Shown: one piece after another, positions 16,475-25,146 of the stretch
Position numbering within the stretch: position 1 is the first letter of the stretch
How the letters are laid out: the number at the start of each line of letters is the position of its first letter
DNA from: Deinococcus carri
GTDB lineage: Bacteria > Deinococcota > Deinococci > Deinococcales > Deinococcaceae
Direction of reading: 5' to 3'
DNA length: 64,000 nt
Assembly (NCBI RefSeq): GCF_039545055.1
Contig: NZ_BAABRP010000002.1
Span: 1-64,000 of the forward strand
Notes under the pieces: model-generated
Databases searched by the model: none
Seen by the model: the letters and a program-made list of their open reading frames with translations, nothing else
What the model was told of the DNA's origin: nothing
Position numbers and translations under genes: made by a program

Positions 16475-16812
16475 GGCCAGTTTCTTGATTGCCCGCAGTC
16501 ATTCCAGGCGCAACCGGCAGGCACATCGCGTGCGGCGAACGCGCCACCGACCAGCCCGGAGAACAGCACAGCGAAGAGCATGATTCCCACATATCCAACG
16601 CCGATCAGGGCGGCGAGCCCGGCGGCGAACAGGGCGAGCAGCGTCGCCAGGACGTACCGGGTAAAGTCCAGAGCGACAAGCGTCAAGATCGTTAAGAGTA
16701 GCGGGAGGCGAGCGGCGCGAGAGGCAGTGTTCCAACTAGCTAACAGCTCACGCCAGCCGCCCCAGGGGCGAAACAGCGGCTGCAGCGCTGACGTGAGCGT
16801 GTATAGAGCCAT
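16471..16812 (-). CDS. Small membrane protein coupled to the STAND/SARP regulator
   Basis: A 113-residue protein with a hydrophobic core that probably forms two helices (about 36-70 and 70-95), and a short Cys-containing tail (AGCAWNDCGQ). Its stop overlaps the ATG of the large regulator by 4 bases, so the two are translationally coupled. A TAAACT -10 box lies 7 bases before its ATG. It may anchor or modulate the regulator at the membrane, but no family was recognised. Confidence 0.6.
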   Translation of the reverse strand: MALYTLTSALQPLFRPWGGWRELLASWNTASRAARLPLLLTILTLVALDFTRYVLATLLALFAAGLAALIGVGYVGIMLFAVLFSGLVGGAFAARDVPAGCAWNDCGQSRNWP

Positions 16813-16819
16813 GTCCGAG

Positions 16820-16851
16820 AGTTTAGGGAGTGTGCTGTTACCGCTGTTACC
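16820..16851 (-). promoter_or_regulatory. Leaderless promoter with a perfect 9-base tandem operator
   Basis: On the minus strand, GGTAACAGC occurs twice back to back (16851-16843 and 16842-16834), then 8 bases, then TAAACT (16825-16820), then 7 bases to the ATG at 16812. The 8-base distance from the repeat to the -10 box suits an activator bound in place of a -35 element. It could be autoregulated by the encoded SARP-type regulator. Confidence 0.55.
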
Positions 16852-17086
16852 ATACGCCAGGACACGTTTCTAAGCTCGGCCCTGTGGCGGCCTGGGGCTT
16901 CCGTCTAGCCAAACCTACAGGGGCAGCCGGATTGCCAGAATCTACCGCAGTATCGCCTCTGACCACGTCCACCAACTGAGGAATTGTGCATTTTCCCCGA
17001 ACACGGCGCGTGCGCCTCCTGCTAGGCTTATCGACATCCCGCTCTGCTTTCGTCTCTCTGTCCTCGCTCCTCGAAGAGGTAAGCGT

Positions 17087-18988
17087 ATGCGCTTTGAACA
17101 GAGCTTAGAACGTCAACTAGAGCTTCTAGACTTTGACTATGATAAAGTCATTCGCCAGCTTAGGGCAAAGGAATTGAAGGGGCCACTTACCGTAGAGGAA
17201 GTGGGACTTATGGGTATCAGCCAATTTCGACTGGGCCTCTTTCAGGAAGCCAAGCAATCGTTAGGATATGCAGCCGACCACGGAAACATAGAGTGTGCTA
17301 TCGAGCTGTGTGGTTGCCGATTCGCCCTTTTTGAGTTTACTGAAGCCCTTGAGACGCTACACTTGCTGCGCTCCAGTTGCCACGGTTTCTTACACGGCAT
17401 GGTCTTGAGGTGGACTGCAATTTTAGAGTGTTTCATGGGCAATGCCACTTACGGCGTTGGTTTGCTCACACGGGCCTACCGGGAGTTTCAGGCCGTGGGG
17501 AATAAGCGGGGAATGCAAATCGCCGCGAACATGCTCGGCGCGACCTTGCTTCTCTCTGGTGACTATCAAAAAGCAGAGTATTATATCAAGCACAGTTTTG
17601 ACCTGTCCGATCCCAGTAAAGAACAGGCTCTTTGGGTAGACACCAGCCTCAAGCTTTTCATGGTGTACGCCTACACTGACCGGGTTGCCGAGGCAGGACG
17701 CACGCTGCATGAGATGCGCCGGTACGTCGCCAATGTGAGCAACCGGGCAAGCTCCTACTTTGGCCTCACACTCAAGCTGTGCGAGACCGTCATGAGCCGC
17801 CTGACAGGAAACCGTCTGACCTTTGCGACGAACCTCGTCAAGCTGCAAATGATCTTGAGCGACAAGTCACAGCGGCATGTTGAGGGCCTAGTATGGGTCG
17901 GCCCCTTGCTCCTCGATTCGATCAGCAAAATGGGGCAGCACGGCATAGCTCACAAGCTGATTGACAGGATGTTGCCTGACCCGAGCCTGCGCCCGACCAG
18001 CGTGCGAATCATTGAGGCGGTGATTTGGCTGCGTAAGGGCGGCTATATCGCCGCGATCAACAAGCTGGAACAAACGCTGGAGGCCGCCCGGGAGGGTGGG
18101 CAGCGCCTAGAGATCATCCGTTGTCATCTGTACCTTGCCGACGCCTTCTACAAGGCGGGTGCCCCCGCACTCGCTGTCCCCCACTTGGCCGAAGGGCTTT
18201 CTGCCCTGATCCGGTGGGGAGGGAACTTCATCGTTTACGACGACCTGGAAGGTATGAAAAGCGTCCTGCTGTACGGGCAGTCTCAGCCGGAGACGGCCGA
18301 ACTGATTCGGGTGATTCGGGGCAAGGCCCCTGCGCCGCCCCAGGACCAGGCCCTATACCTCCGCACCCTTGGCCGCATGGAAATCAAGGGGAAGGGACAG
18401 GCCACGAAATGGCGCCTGGATGAGCGGGAGGTGCTCCTCATCCTGGCCTATCTCACCTTGCGGCCAAACGAAACCATCGAACAGATCGCCGAGTCGGCCC
18501 TGTCGGAAAAGTGGTTGGAGTCCACGGAGGCGGCAAAGGTCTACGTGCGGCAGGTCATCATGCTGCTGCGCCAGCAGTTCGGCAAGGATCAGCTTTTGGC
18601 TTCGCAGGAGCGTAAAAACGCCCCGGCCCGCTACCGTCTGTCCGACAACCTCAACCTGAAACTGGATGTGGACGCTGCTTACGAGGCGCTGGCGCGGGGC
18701 GATCTGGAGGGCATGTTCGAGCTGTATCAGGGGCCTTTCGCCGCTCGAAGTGATTCCGCCTTCGCCCGCGAGGTCAACGACAAACTTGAGGGCGCGGTGT
18801 ACCAAGCCCTGCTGGCGGCTGCGAACGCAGCGCAGGATGCGGAGGCGCTCGCCAGCGTGGCCCGCTGGGTGCGGCGGATGATTAGCCTCGTGCCCGAGAA
18901 CCCGGAAGTTGCCGAGCTGGCGAGGCGCCTTGATAAGCCACTGGCGCCGCTCGTGGAGGCGAACGGCGCCCTGGACAAGATTATCTAG
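17087..18988 (+). CDS. TPR protein with C-terminal SARP-like DNA-binding region
   Basis: A 633-residue protein with a good ribosome-binding site (GAGGT 6 bases before the ATG). The first 430 residues are TPR-like helices. From about 425 there is a winged-helix segment (LYLRTLGRMEIKGKG, VLLILAYLTLRPNETIEQIA, VYVRQVIMLLRQQFG), followed by a bacterial-activator-domain-like tail. It resembles the large regulator at 13586 without the ATPase. The 5' half uses many AT-rich codons (TTA, AGA, ATA) compared with its neighbours, a hint of separate origin. It points towards the small gene and type III PKS, which run in the opposite direction. Confidence 0.7.
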   Translation: MRFEQSLERQLELLDFDYDKVIRQLRAKELKGPLTVEEVGLMGISQFRLGLFQEAKQSLGYAADHGNIECAIELCGCRFALFEFTEALETLHLLRSSCHGFLHGMVLRWTAILECFMGNATYGVGLLTRAYREFQAVGNKRGMQIAANMLGATLLLSGDYQKAEYYIKHSFDLSDPSKEQALWVDTSLKLFMVYAYTDRVAEAGRTLHEMRRYVANVSNRASSYFGLTLKLCETVMSRLTGNRLTFATNLVKLQMILSDKSQRHVEGLVWVGPLLLDSISKMGQHGIAHKLIDRMLPDPSLRPTSVRIIEAVIWLRKGGYIAAINKLEQTLEAAREGGQRLEIIRCHLYLADAFYKAGAPALAVPHLAEGLSALIRWGGNFIVYDDLEGMKSVLLYGQSQPETAELIRVIRGKAPAPPQDQALYLRTLGRMEIKGKGQATKWRLDEREVLLILAYLTLRPNETIEQIAESALSEKWLESTEAAKVYVRQVIMLLRQQFGKDQLLASQERKNAPARYRLSDNLNLKLDVDAAYEALARGDLEGMFELYQGPFAARSDSAFAREVNDKLEGAVYQALLAAANAAQDAEALASVARWVRRMISLVPENPEVAELARRLDKPLAPLVEANGALDKII

Positions 18989-19004
18989 CGGTGGCCCGGC
19001 AGCT

Positions 19005-19277
19005 TTACAGCCGTGTGATGGCCGCGCTGTCGTCGTAAAACCTTGGGCCCTCACCCTCCTCAACGACCAGATGCACCCAGTCGGCCAGGCAATAGTCCGT
19101 CAGCCAACGCTTGAAGGCCGCCGGGAACGCCCCTTCAGAGTAGACCGTGAACTGACGGCGCCCGGCCTGCTCTTGGATAGGGAACGGCTGTAGCCCTGCT
19201 TCAACGGCCTTGGCATGGGCGTCGTCCAGCGCGGACGGGTCGCTCTCTGGGCCTTGATAGGCGAGGATGATGTGCAT
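19005..19277 (-). CDS. Small hypothetical protein next to the type III PKS
   Basis: A 90-residue soluble protein starting at MHIILAYQG, where coding character begins; GGAG lies 13 bases upstream. The strand-helix-strand order (MHIILAYQ, HAKAVEAGLQPF, QFTVYSEG, FKRWLTDYCLADWVHLVVEE) suggests a small alpha/beta fold. It is 23 bases downstream of the PKS stop and in the same direction, so co-transcription is likely. No known function. Confidence 0.55.
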   Translation of the reverse strand: MHIILAYQGPESDPSALDDAHAKAVEAGLQPFPIQEQAGRRQFTVYSEGAFPAAFKRWLTDYCLADWVHLVVEEGEGPRFYDDSAAITRL

Positions 19278-19300
19278 AGCGAAGGTTAGCACTCCTCTCC

Positions 19301-20347
19301 TCACCACCGGATGATGACGCCTTCAGCCGCGAACCCCGGCCCCAGGGCCAACAGGACTGAGTTGGTGCCCGGCTGCACCTGCCCCTGCTGGAGCAGATGC
19401 TGGAGGACGAACAGCACCGTAGGACTCGACATATTGCCATAGTGGCGCAGGACGTGGGCGGACGCCTCCAGGCTCGGTCCAGCGGCCTCCAGAGCCTCCT
19501 CATAGGCGGTGAGAACTTTGGCTCCCCCAGGATGAAGCACCCACAGTCCCACATCGTCTTGGCTGAGGCCGTATTCAGCCAGCCCGTCCCGAATCAGATT
19601 CCCCAGTTCGCCGCGGAGCAGGTTGGGAATACTGCTCGCAAAGCGCACGCGCAGGCCCTCTGGTACCACGTCCCAGCCCATCACGTCATAGCTCTCCGGG
19701 AGCATCCGGGTGAAACTGCCCACGATCTCGGGGCCACCCTCGTGTCCCAGCACCACTGCAGCGGCTCCATCGGCAAACAGGCTGGAAGCCACCACGTTAC
19801 TGGTGCTGTGATCGAGGGCATTGAAGGTGAGGCTGCACAGTTCCACCGCGACAACAAGCACACATCCCTTAGGTCGCAGGGTGGCGAGTTCCGCGCCGCG
19901 CGCCAGGCCCGCTGCACCGCCCGCGCAGCCTAGTCCCCAGATCGGCAAACGGGTGGCCGACAGCGGGATGCCGAGGCGCTGAATCAGGTAAGCCTCGGGA
20001 CTAGGCGTAGCGATCCCACTGGTCGTCACCATAACGACAGCCTGAACCTGGCTGGCCTCGACGCCCGCCGCTGCGAGCGCAGCGCGCGAAGCCTCTTCCG
20101 CCATGTCCAAGGCCTGCTCGTGCCACTGAGCATTTCGCTCATCGAAGGGACGCTGGGTGGTGTACCACTCCACGTCATTCACCCAAAAGCGCCGTTCGAT
20201 GCCGGTGTTCTCGTAGATTCGCAGGAGGCGCTCGCGGGAAGCATCGGACAACCCCGTGAAGTGCGTACGGGCGCGGTCACGGACACTGGTTTGAGCGATG
20301 GTATGGGCTGGAACGGCTGTGCCGACACCAAGAATATTCGCGTGCAT
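19301..20347 (-). CDS. Type III polyketide synthase (chalcone/stilbene synthase family)
   Basis: A 348-residue protein, slightly short for the family, with a complete catalytic triad: Cys141 in GLGCAGGAAG, His272 in VLHPGGAKVL and Asn305 in YGNMSSPTV. The C-terminal GPGFAAEGVIIRW matches the conserved GFGPG-type loop. Type III synthases condense malonyl-CoA onto an acyl-CoA starter; bacterial relatives make alkyl-resorcinols and alkyl-pyrones that can enter membranes. The cytoplasmic enzyme is the only obvious biosynthetic gene here, and no methyltransferase or oxygenase follows. A CATACT 7 bases before the ATG could be a leaderless -10 box. Product unknown. Confidence 0.88.
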   Translation of the reverse strand: MHANILGVGTAVPAHTIAQTSVRDRARTHFTGLSDASRERLLRIYENTGIERRFWVNDVEWYTTQRPFDERNAQWHEQALDMAEEASRAALAAAGVEASQVQAVVMVTTSGIATPSPEAYLIQRLGIPLSATRLPIWGLGCAGGAAGLARGAELATLRPKGCVLVVAVELCSLTFNALDHSTSNVVASSLFADGAAAVVLGHEGGPEIVGSFTRMLPESYDVMGWDVVPEGLRVRFASSIPNLLRGELGNLIRDGLAEYGLSQDDVGLWVLHPGGAKVLTAYEEALEAAGPSLEASAHVLRHYGNMSSPTVLFVLQHLLQQGQVQPGTNSVLLALGPGFAAEGVIIRW

Positions 20348-20525
20348 GGGCGTCAGTATGGGTCATTCTTAGAGATCTGAATGGGTTTTTTGAAAAGGTC
20401 CGAGTCTGAGAGTAGAACTGCAGGGCAGCGGGGCGTGCCCTCTATGCCGCGCGTTGGGGTGAGGGAACTCGAAACCGGAGCAGCTCCTCGACTGGCTCTG
20501 CCTTCAGGTAAGATGTCCAACGAAT

Positions 20526-21197
20526 CTAGGCAGTCTGGCGGTGGACTTGGCTGGGGTATACCTGGCTCGCCTCCACCACCGTGAAGGTATGGCGATGACC
20601 AGCAGGCAGCGTCTTTACACGGTTCCACAGGCGCCCCTGTACGACTACGCGCTGCCCCTTGACGACATTAGTCAAGGCCAGCGAACCATAGGAGCACACG
20701 TCCACCCAGTGGACCTCATCGCGGATAGGGTCGGGGACGGCAAGACTCACGTTCATCAGTTCGGTGTTGTTCTCGATCAGGCCATGCTGGGCCGCTCCCC
20801 CCGCCCGCCCGGACACCAGGACCTGCTGATACCCGTTGCGCAGCCGATAGCCACCCCCCCCATCCCGAATGAGGTCCGAGGCCGGCCGCTCGATCTGAAG
20901 CACGCGGGAGACCTTGACCTCCACCCTGCACTTCTGAGTCATCGAGTTCCTGGTCTGCCACAGCCGCCCCGTCGCGGCGACCGCCGCTCCCTTGAGGACG
21001 CTACCCACATCGGGCGAGTTCCGGTCGATCAGGCAGCGCTGGTAGAACGCCATCTCCCGGACGTTGCCGTCGGAGAAGCGCACCAGTTCCTCACCCGCCA
21101 CGACGAACGCCAGACAGTCGCCTCGCGGTTCGGGCGACCGTGCTACACATCCGATCAGGTCCACGACACTTCCAAATTCAGCATGCGAAAGGGGCAT
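20526..21197 (-). CDS. SSB-like protein with two OB-fold units
   Basis: A 223-residue protein that resembles a duplicated single-stranded-DNA-binding OB fold. Unit 1 is about 5-105 (SVVDLIGCVARSPEPR, LAFVVAGEE, GAAVAATGRL). Unit 2 is about 115-215 (YQQVLVSGRAGG, NVSLAVPDPIRDEVHWVDV, KGQRVVVQGRLW). The strand order plus the VxVxGRL exit strand in each half is typical of SSB. There is no acidic SSB tail, so the partner-recruiting C-terminus is missing. TACCGT sits 6 bases before the ATG, suggesting a leaderless transcript. It probably coats plasmid single-stranded DNA during replication or transfer. Confidence 0.65.
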   Translation of the reverse strand: MPLSHAEFGSVVDLIGCVARSPEPRGDCLAFVVAGEELVRFSDGNVREMAFYQRCLIDRNSPDVGSVLKGAAVAATGRLWQTRNSMTQKCRVEVKVSRVLQIERPASDLIRDGGGGYRLRNGYQQVLVSGRAGGAAQHGLIENNTELMNVSLAVPDPIRDEVHWVDVCSYGSLALTNVVKGQRVVVQGRLWNRVKTLPAGHRHTFTVVEASQVYPSQVHRQTA

Positions 21198-21242
21198 GGA
21201 CGTACGGTACGGCGCGGGTACTTCTGCTCACGGCAAAAGAAA

Positions 21243-21326
21243 ACCCTTCAAGTCGAACCTCTTGGTTCAAACTCGAAGGGTCGTGAAAGCAGCAGCGTTG
21301 CTTTCACGCACTGACACCGTCAGTGC
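21243..21326. repeat. Three abutting hairpins between two minus-strand genes
   Basis: Hairpin 1 has ACCCTTC/GAAGGGT arms (21243-21249, 21275-21281) with an inner GAACC/GGTTC stem. Hairpin 2 is a perfect 10-base stem, CGTGAAAGCA/TGCTTTCACG (21282-21291, 21299-21308). Hairpin 3 is GCACTGAC-acc-GTCAGTGC (21308-21326) and runs into the stop codon of the gene ending at 21320. It is the counterpart of the arrays at 7785 and 22780. Confidence 0.7.
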
Positions 21327-22216
21327 TTCGCGGAACGCCACGGCAAATGCCTGGTTCCGACGTCCTCGCCGGGCACCGCGGGGCGATGCCAGGCCATCTC
21401 CTGGGCGACAGGAAGGTCACTGTCAGGCAGGAAGTACACGCGAGCCTGGAGGACCGCACCCTGAACCTGCAACGCCGCCCGTAACTGGAAGGCGAGCGTG
21501 CGGTTGTAGGAACGTTCCAGGTTCTCTGCCAGCTCCATGATGTCGCCCGGATCGGCGGGGTCATACGTGTCCGCGAAGCCGAAAGCCTTAACCTCGCGAA
21601 CGGCGCTGGTGAAGAGACTCATGGGCACGAGCGATGCCTCGTCGTGTCCGGTCACCAGCTCCCCTTCCACGTGGTGGTCCACGAACTGCACTGAACCCAG
21701 AGAGTCCAGCCATTCCAGCGCGCGTTCCGAACGAGGATCGACCCGGAGGTCCTCGACATGCAGTTCGCGCACTCTCGGAGAGAGGCGGTCGTCTGCGGTC
21801 AGTCGAACCTGCCGGGTCTTAAAAGACACCGTCAGGGTCGGCGTGCCGATCGGCCCCAGCGCCTCGGTCCGTTCCGCCACGAGAATGCGAACGGCCTGAA
21901 ACACGGCGTTCCTTACCTTTTCGAGGTAAGGGTTGCCCTCCGCGAAGGGGACAGCGCCACGCAGTGCGCCTCGCGTGTTCGGCGCTCCCATCTGGCGCCT
22001 GATCAGGCCCTCCATCCACTGTTTGACCCCCGCGTTCTCCAGAGCCGTCTCGGTGACGGCACAGGTGAACACGCGGTCGGGATGATGCTCCTTCACCCCG
22101 AGGTCCCAGACCAGCAGGGCCAGAGGTCTCAGGGAGATGCTCAGCTCTGCGACCAGAAAGTCATGGAAGGCCTTGAGGACGAGCAGCGGGCTGAGCAGCG
22201 TGATGGTACTGGGCAT
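21320..22216 (-). CDS. Hypothetical protein between two OB-fold genes
   Basis: A protein of about 298 residues starting at MPSTITLLSP, with AAAGGA 8 bases upstream. No family recognised. It is soluble with alternating strands and helices; features include an Arg-rich helix (EGLIRRQMGA), a His pair (QFVDHHVEGEL) and a region of strands (TPTLTVSFKTRQVRLTADD). Its place between SSB-like and OB-fold genes, all leftward, suggests work on plasmid DNA metabolism, but that is context only. Its stop codon is part of a hairpin. Confidence 0.6.
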   Translation of the reverse strand: MPSTITLLSPLLVLKAFHDFLVAELSISLRPLALLVWDLGVKEHHPDRVFTCAVTETALENAGVKQWMEGLIRRQMGAPNTRGALRGAVPFAEGNPYLEKVRNAVFQAVRILVAERTEALGPIGTPTLTVSFKTRQVRLTADDRLSPRVRELHVEDLRVDPRSERALEWLDSLGSVQFVDHHVEGELVTGHDEASLVPMSLFTSAVREVKAFGFADTYDPADPGDIMELAENLERSYNRTLAFQLRAALQVQGAVLQARVYFLPDSDLPVAQEMAWHRPAVPGEDVGTRHLPWRSAKH

Positions 22217-22985
22217 GGGTGGGTCCTTTCCGCGCAGTTGAGGTGACCCCAACCGCGCGAGCGGTGAGGGCACATCAACGTGCGGAGAGGCTGCGTTTAC
22301 AAGTCGCCTGAGGAACAGTCAGTCAAAACCGTACTCGTCAAACTCGGCGGGGTAGCGCGCTGTCTGGGCTTCAGAAAGCCTTTCCAGACACTCCTCGCCC
22401 TCGTTTGAACCCTCCGCCGGTTGACCGCACCGTTCACACTTAGAGTGATGGTGCGCGGTTCAGGAACTCGTGGGAACGGGGCCCGGACAGACAGAGCCGA
22501 AGAGCGTCAGGCGCGGGCAACTGAATGCCCGGCTCAGGCTCTTCTTCGAGTCTTCCCGGGGGGAAGCCACTGCTCTGCAGCATCCACGGGCGCAAGGGCC
22601 GGAGCACGGGTCGCAGGGCGACAACCTCGAATCCAGTCCCTCCATCAAGACGCGATGACGGTCCTGCTCGTCATCGCTGACCACGTGGAGATGCTTTGCC
22701 TGGACCCGAATCCGGTTCCTGGACAGGTCCGTCTCCACATCCAGCTCGACCAAACACAGAACAACACCTTTCTGCCTCGGCGTCTCACGACGCTGACGGC
22801 GTGTGAGACGCTTTGGATTGAAGGTGCCGAATGACTCTCGCGAGTCAGCAGACCAGACGGGCTGGTTCAGAAAACACTGGGGTTGAGTGTGTTTCCCTCG
22901 TCTCAGTGTTGCCAGAAGTATACGGGTTTCTGCCTCGCTCTGTCAGTCCCACCTTCGACCGTGAGCCACAGGCCTCCATTCCCGT
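22217..22985. other. Gene-poor gap with hairpins
   Basis: There is no convincing gene in this 770-base stretch. It holds hairpins at 22780-22811 (GCGTCTCAC/GTGAGACGC), 22832-22847 (TGACTC-tcgc-GAGTCA) and a looser one at 22873-22910 (AACACTG/CAGTGTT). A 97-codon leftward frame at 22460-22753 begins with plausible-looking protein (TTG start) but ends in Cys/Pro-rich sequence and is not called. Confidence 0.5.
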
Positions 22986-23480
22986 TCAGGCCCTGAAGAG
23001 GCGTTCGACGCGCGTCGCGGTCATCACGAGGCTTTCATCAATGCGGAGGAGTTCGCCGATCACCTGTACGCTGTGTCCGATCTGAAGGGAGCCGAGCCAG
23101 TGAAGATGCTGCGGTGCCGTCAGGGCGATCGTGGCGGGTGCGTCCGCCGCGTTGACGCACAGCCTGACGCGCAGTTCCCCCTGGCGCTCCTCGGGCCAAC
23201 TCGAAACTCGCCCCGCGAGGTTGAACATGTTGAGCGGCAGACTGCCCGGCGTCACCAGATCGAAGGCGATGGCCACCAGGAATCCCGGGTGCATGTGGCC
23301 GATCTGTACGAACACGTCGCACTGTGGGGTGATCTGCCGCCTGGCCTTGTTCGCCAGCTCACGGGTCACGAGCACGTCGAGGATGGAATTGCCGACGGAG
23401 ACGGAAAAAACAAGGCCGCCAGGCGATGGCGGCACTCGGGGGGCTGACGTCACCCGGCCGATCAGGGAACCATGCAGCAT
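22986..23480 (-). CDS. Small OB-fold (SSB-like) protein
   Basis: A 164-residue protein starting at MLHGSLIGRV. It has an OB-like N-terminal unit (HGSLIGRVTSAPRV, LVFSVSVGNSILDVLV, CDVFVQIGHM) and a second OB-like unit (FNLAGRVSSWPEE, LRVRLCVNAADAPATIAL, GHSVQVIGELL). It shares the two-unit layout with the SSB-like gene at 20526 but differs in sequence. A TACAGT -10 box 7 bases before the ATG suggests a leaderless transcript. The protein probably binds single-stranded nucleic acid; the acidic SSB tail is absent. Confidence 0.55.
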   Translation of the reverse strand: MLHGSLIGRVTSAPRVPPSPGGLVFSVSVGNSILDVLVTRELANKARRQITPQCDVFVQIGHMHPGFLVAIAFDLVTPGSLPLNMFNLAGRVSSWPEERQGELRVRLCVNAADAPATIALTAPQHLHWLGSLQIGHSVQVIGELLRIDESLVMTATRVERLFRA

Positions 23481-23540
23481 GGCCCCGACTGTAGGTGTGA
23501 AGTGGTTACGGCATGCCGAAATGGCCATGCGAGGCTGGCT

Positions 23541-23870
23541 TCAGTGCTTGCACGTGCGCCACATCACCAGCCCCGCCGCACCCAGGAACGCCAGAGTGCT
23601 GACGGTCGTGACCGCGCAGAGGCGACCGGTCACCATGGACACAGCCGCGCCGCTGAACAGGGCCAGCAGGCCGAGTGCGAAGACGGCGACGACGCCCTGG
23701 ACTTCGGTGGTCACCGGAACGCTGATCGCGAACAGGACCAGCATGACGAGCGGTACCAGGGCCGGCTGGGTGAGGGCCAGCAGCGCCAGCAGGCTGAGGG
23801 CCGCGATGGGCAGGGGCAGGCGCGCACGCACCTTCGTGAGAACAGGGTGCCGGAATCCGGTAACCAGCAT
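23541..23870 (-). CDS. Small membrane protein
   Basis: A 109-residue protein with three or four hydrophobic helices (about 20-35, 38-55, 58-78, 82-103) and short basic ends (RHPVLTKVRAR at the start, WRTCKH at the end). AGGAGG lies 5 bases before the ATG. No family recognised. It is upstream of the OB-fold gene in the same direction, 60 bases apart. Confidence 0.6.
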   Translation of the reverse strand: MLVTGFRHPVLTKVRARLPLPIAALSLLALLALTQPALVPLVMLVLFAISVPVTTEVQGVVAVFALGLLALFSGAAVSMVTGRLCAVTTVSTLAFLGAAGLVMWRTCKH

Positions 23871-24247
23871 AGGTTCCTCCTGGGAGCCAGAACTTGCCGG
23901 ACCAGCCTAGGGGTGGGTGCAGGAGGTTGGCTCCTCAGTATCGCCGCTCGGGATCGCAGCGAGTGTGCTGGAGGTGAATATCACGTCGGCCTGGAGTCAA
24001 GAGTGCCTTGACCGGGCCGGTCCAGCCGCGCTCAGGTGCAGGGCACCTTCACCTGTTCTTCAGAGCTGCCCGCCATGGCGGGCGGCGGCCTTCAGCTCTG
24101 CGGACATCTCCGGGGCGGAGCGGTTCGGCGTGGATGTGCCACTCACAGCGACGGTTCTCTTGGTTACGGGAAGGGGTGCGACCAGCAGGGGACAGGACCG
24201 GGCAGGCCCCCGTTCTCGGACCCGGCCCGATCCTCCCTCCAGGGCAG
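23871..24247. other. Gap without a recognised gene
   Basis: In these 377 bases between two leftward genes no frame has coding character or a good ribosome-binding site, and no strong hairpin was seen. Confidence 0.4.
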
Positions 24248-25141
24248 CTACCCCTCCAAGGCGCGGCGCGCCAGATTCCGGAACCGCTGGAGTTCCTTGC
24301 TTTGCGGGTACGCCTTCAGCGCGAGGTTCGTCAGTTCCAGGGTCTGCTCGTGATCGCCAGCTTGCGTCCACGCTTCAAAGGCCTCCTGACGGTACAGGTA
24401 GTAGATGGTCGGCACGCCGAGCTGAACCGCCCGGTCAAACTGCTCCGCCGCCACCTTGACGTTCCCCAGCCGCAGGTTCGCCTTGGCCAGGCCCCAGCAG
24501 GCGTAGGGATCGTTCGGGCGCGCCTTCACGTCCTGCTCGCCGTGGCGTTTCGCGTGCTGCCAGTTGGCCGTCACGTTGAAGTCCTCCCCGAGGGCCTCCC
24601 GCACCTGCCCCTCCTTTCCGGGTGGATACGCCACCAGGTACTCGCCGTTGTAGTACCGCCACAGGTCCTGCAACTCCGCCGTGGTGAGGTTGAGGGAAGG
24701 GCCCCGGATCGGATCACTGACCAGGAAGCGCCCCGCGCTGTACCCATACACGGTGCGGAAGTGGGCCACATTGCTTCCGGCGCGCAGGCGCTGCTGCACG
24801 ACCACGGGAAAGCCGCCTGAGACCAGTTCACGAAGCAGCTCGGGGTCCCCCGCGTACCGGATAACGCTGCGCAGCCCGAAGCGGCCCAGGTAGGCGGCCA
24901 GTTCGAGGCTGGTCACCTGGGGGTCGCCCGGAAAGTCCTTCATGGTGCCAGCCGCTTGCGCCTGCGTGATGCGGGTGCCGTAATAGCCGAGAATGGTCAG
25001 GGCCGTCACTGGCGCGCAGTTGTCCGGGCCCTGGTACTCGTGGCGGATATTCTTCAGAGTGACGCTGGCGGGCACAGCGGCCGCCACCCCACCCAGGGTC
25101 AAGGAAACCAGCGAGCCCACCACAAACGGTCGAATGGCCAT
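24248..25141 (-). CDS. Exported C39-like peptidase with C-terminal TPR-like region
   Basis: A 297-residue protein with a signal peptide (MAIRPFVVGSLVSLTLGGVA...). A papain-like C39-type domain follows, with Gln38 and Cys42 in YQGPDNCAPV, His127 in VAHFRTVYGY and Asp143 in LVSDP, so the active site is complete. The last 100 residues form TPR-like helices (NDPYACWGLAKANLRLG, KVAAEQFDRAV). C39-like proteins cut peptides at double-Gly sites or act in the envelope; there is no transporter here, so it is a free periplasmic protein. A TTTACA direct repeat upstream links it to the lgt/DUF305 promoters. It lies downstream of the PBP2 gene, which runs the same way. Confidence 0.75.
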   Translation of the reverse strand: MAIRPFVVGSLVSLTLGGVAAAVPASVTLKNIRHEYQGPDNCAPVTALTILGYYGTRITQAQAAGTMKDFPGDPQVTSLELAAYLGRFGLRSVIRYAGDPELLRELVSGGFPVVVQQRLRAGSNVAHFRTVYGYSAGRFLVSDPIRGPSLNLTTAELQDLWRYYNGEYLVAYPPGKEGQVREALGEDFNVTANWQHAKRHGEQDVKARPNDPYACWGLAKANLRLGNVKVAAEQFDRAVQLGVPTIYYLYRQEAFEAWTQAGDHEQTLELTNLALKAYPQSKELQRFRNLARRALEG

Positions 25142-25146
25142 GCGTC

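Noticed and set aside
22460..22753. 97-codon leftward frame starting with a TTG
   Set aside because: The first 40 codons look plausible but the rest is Cys/Pro/Ser-rich; the evidence is too weak.
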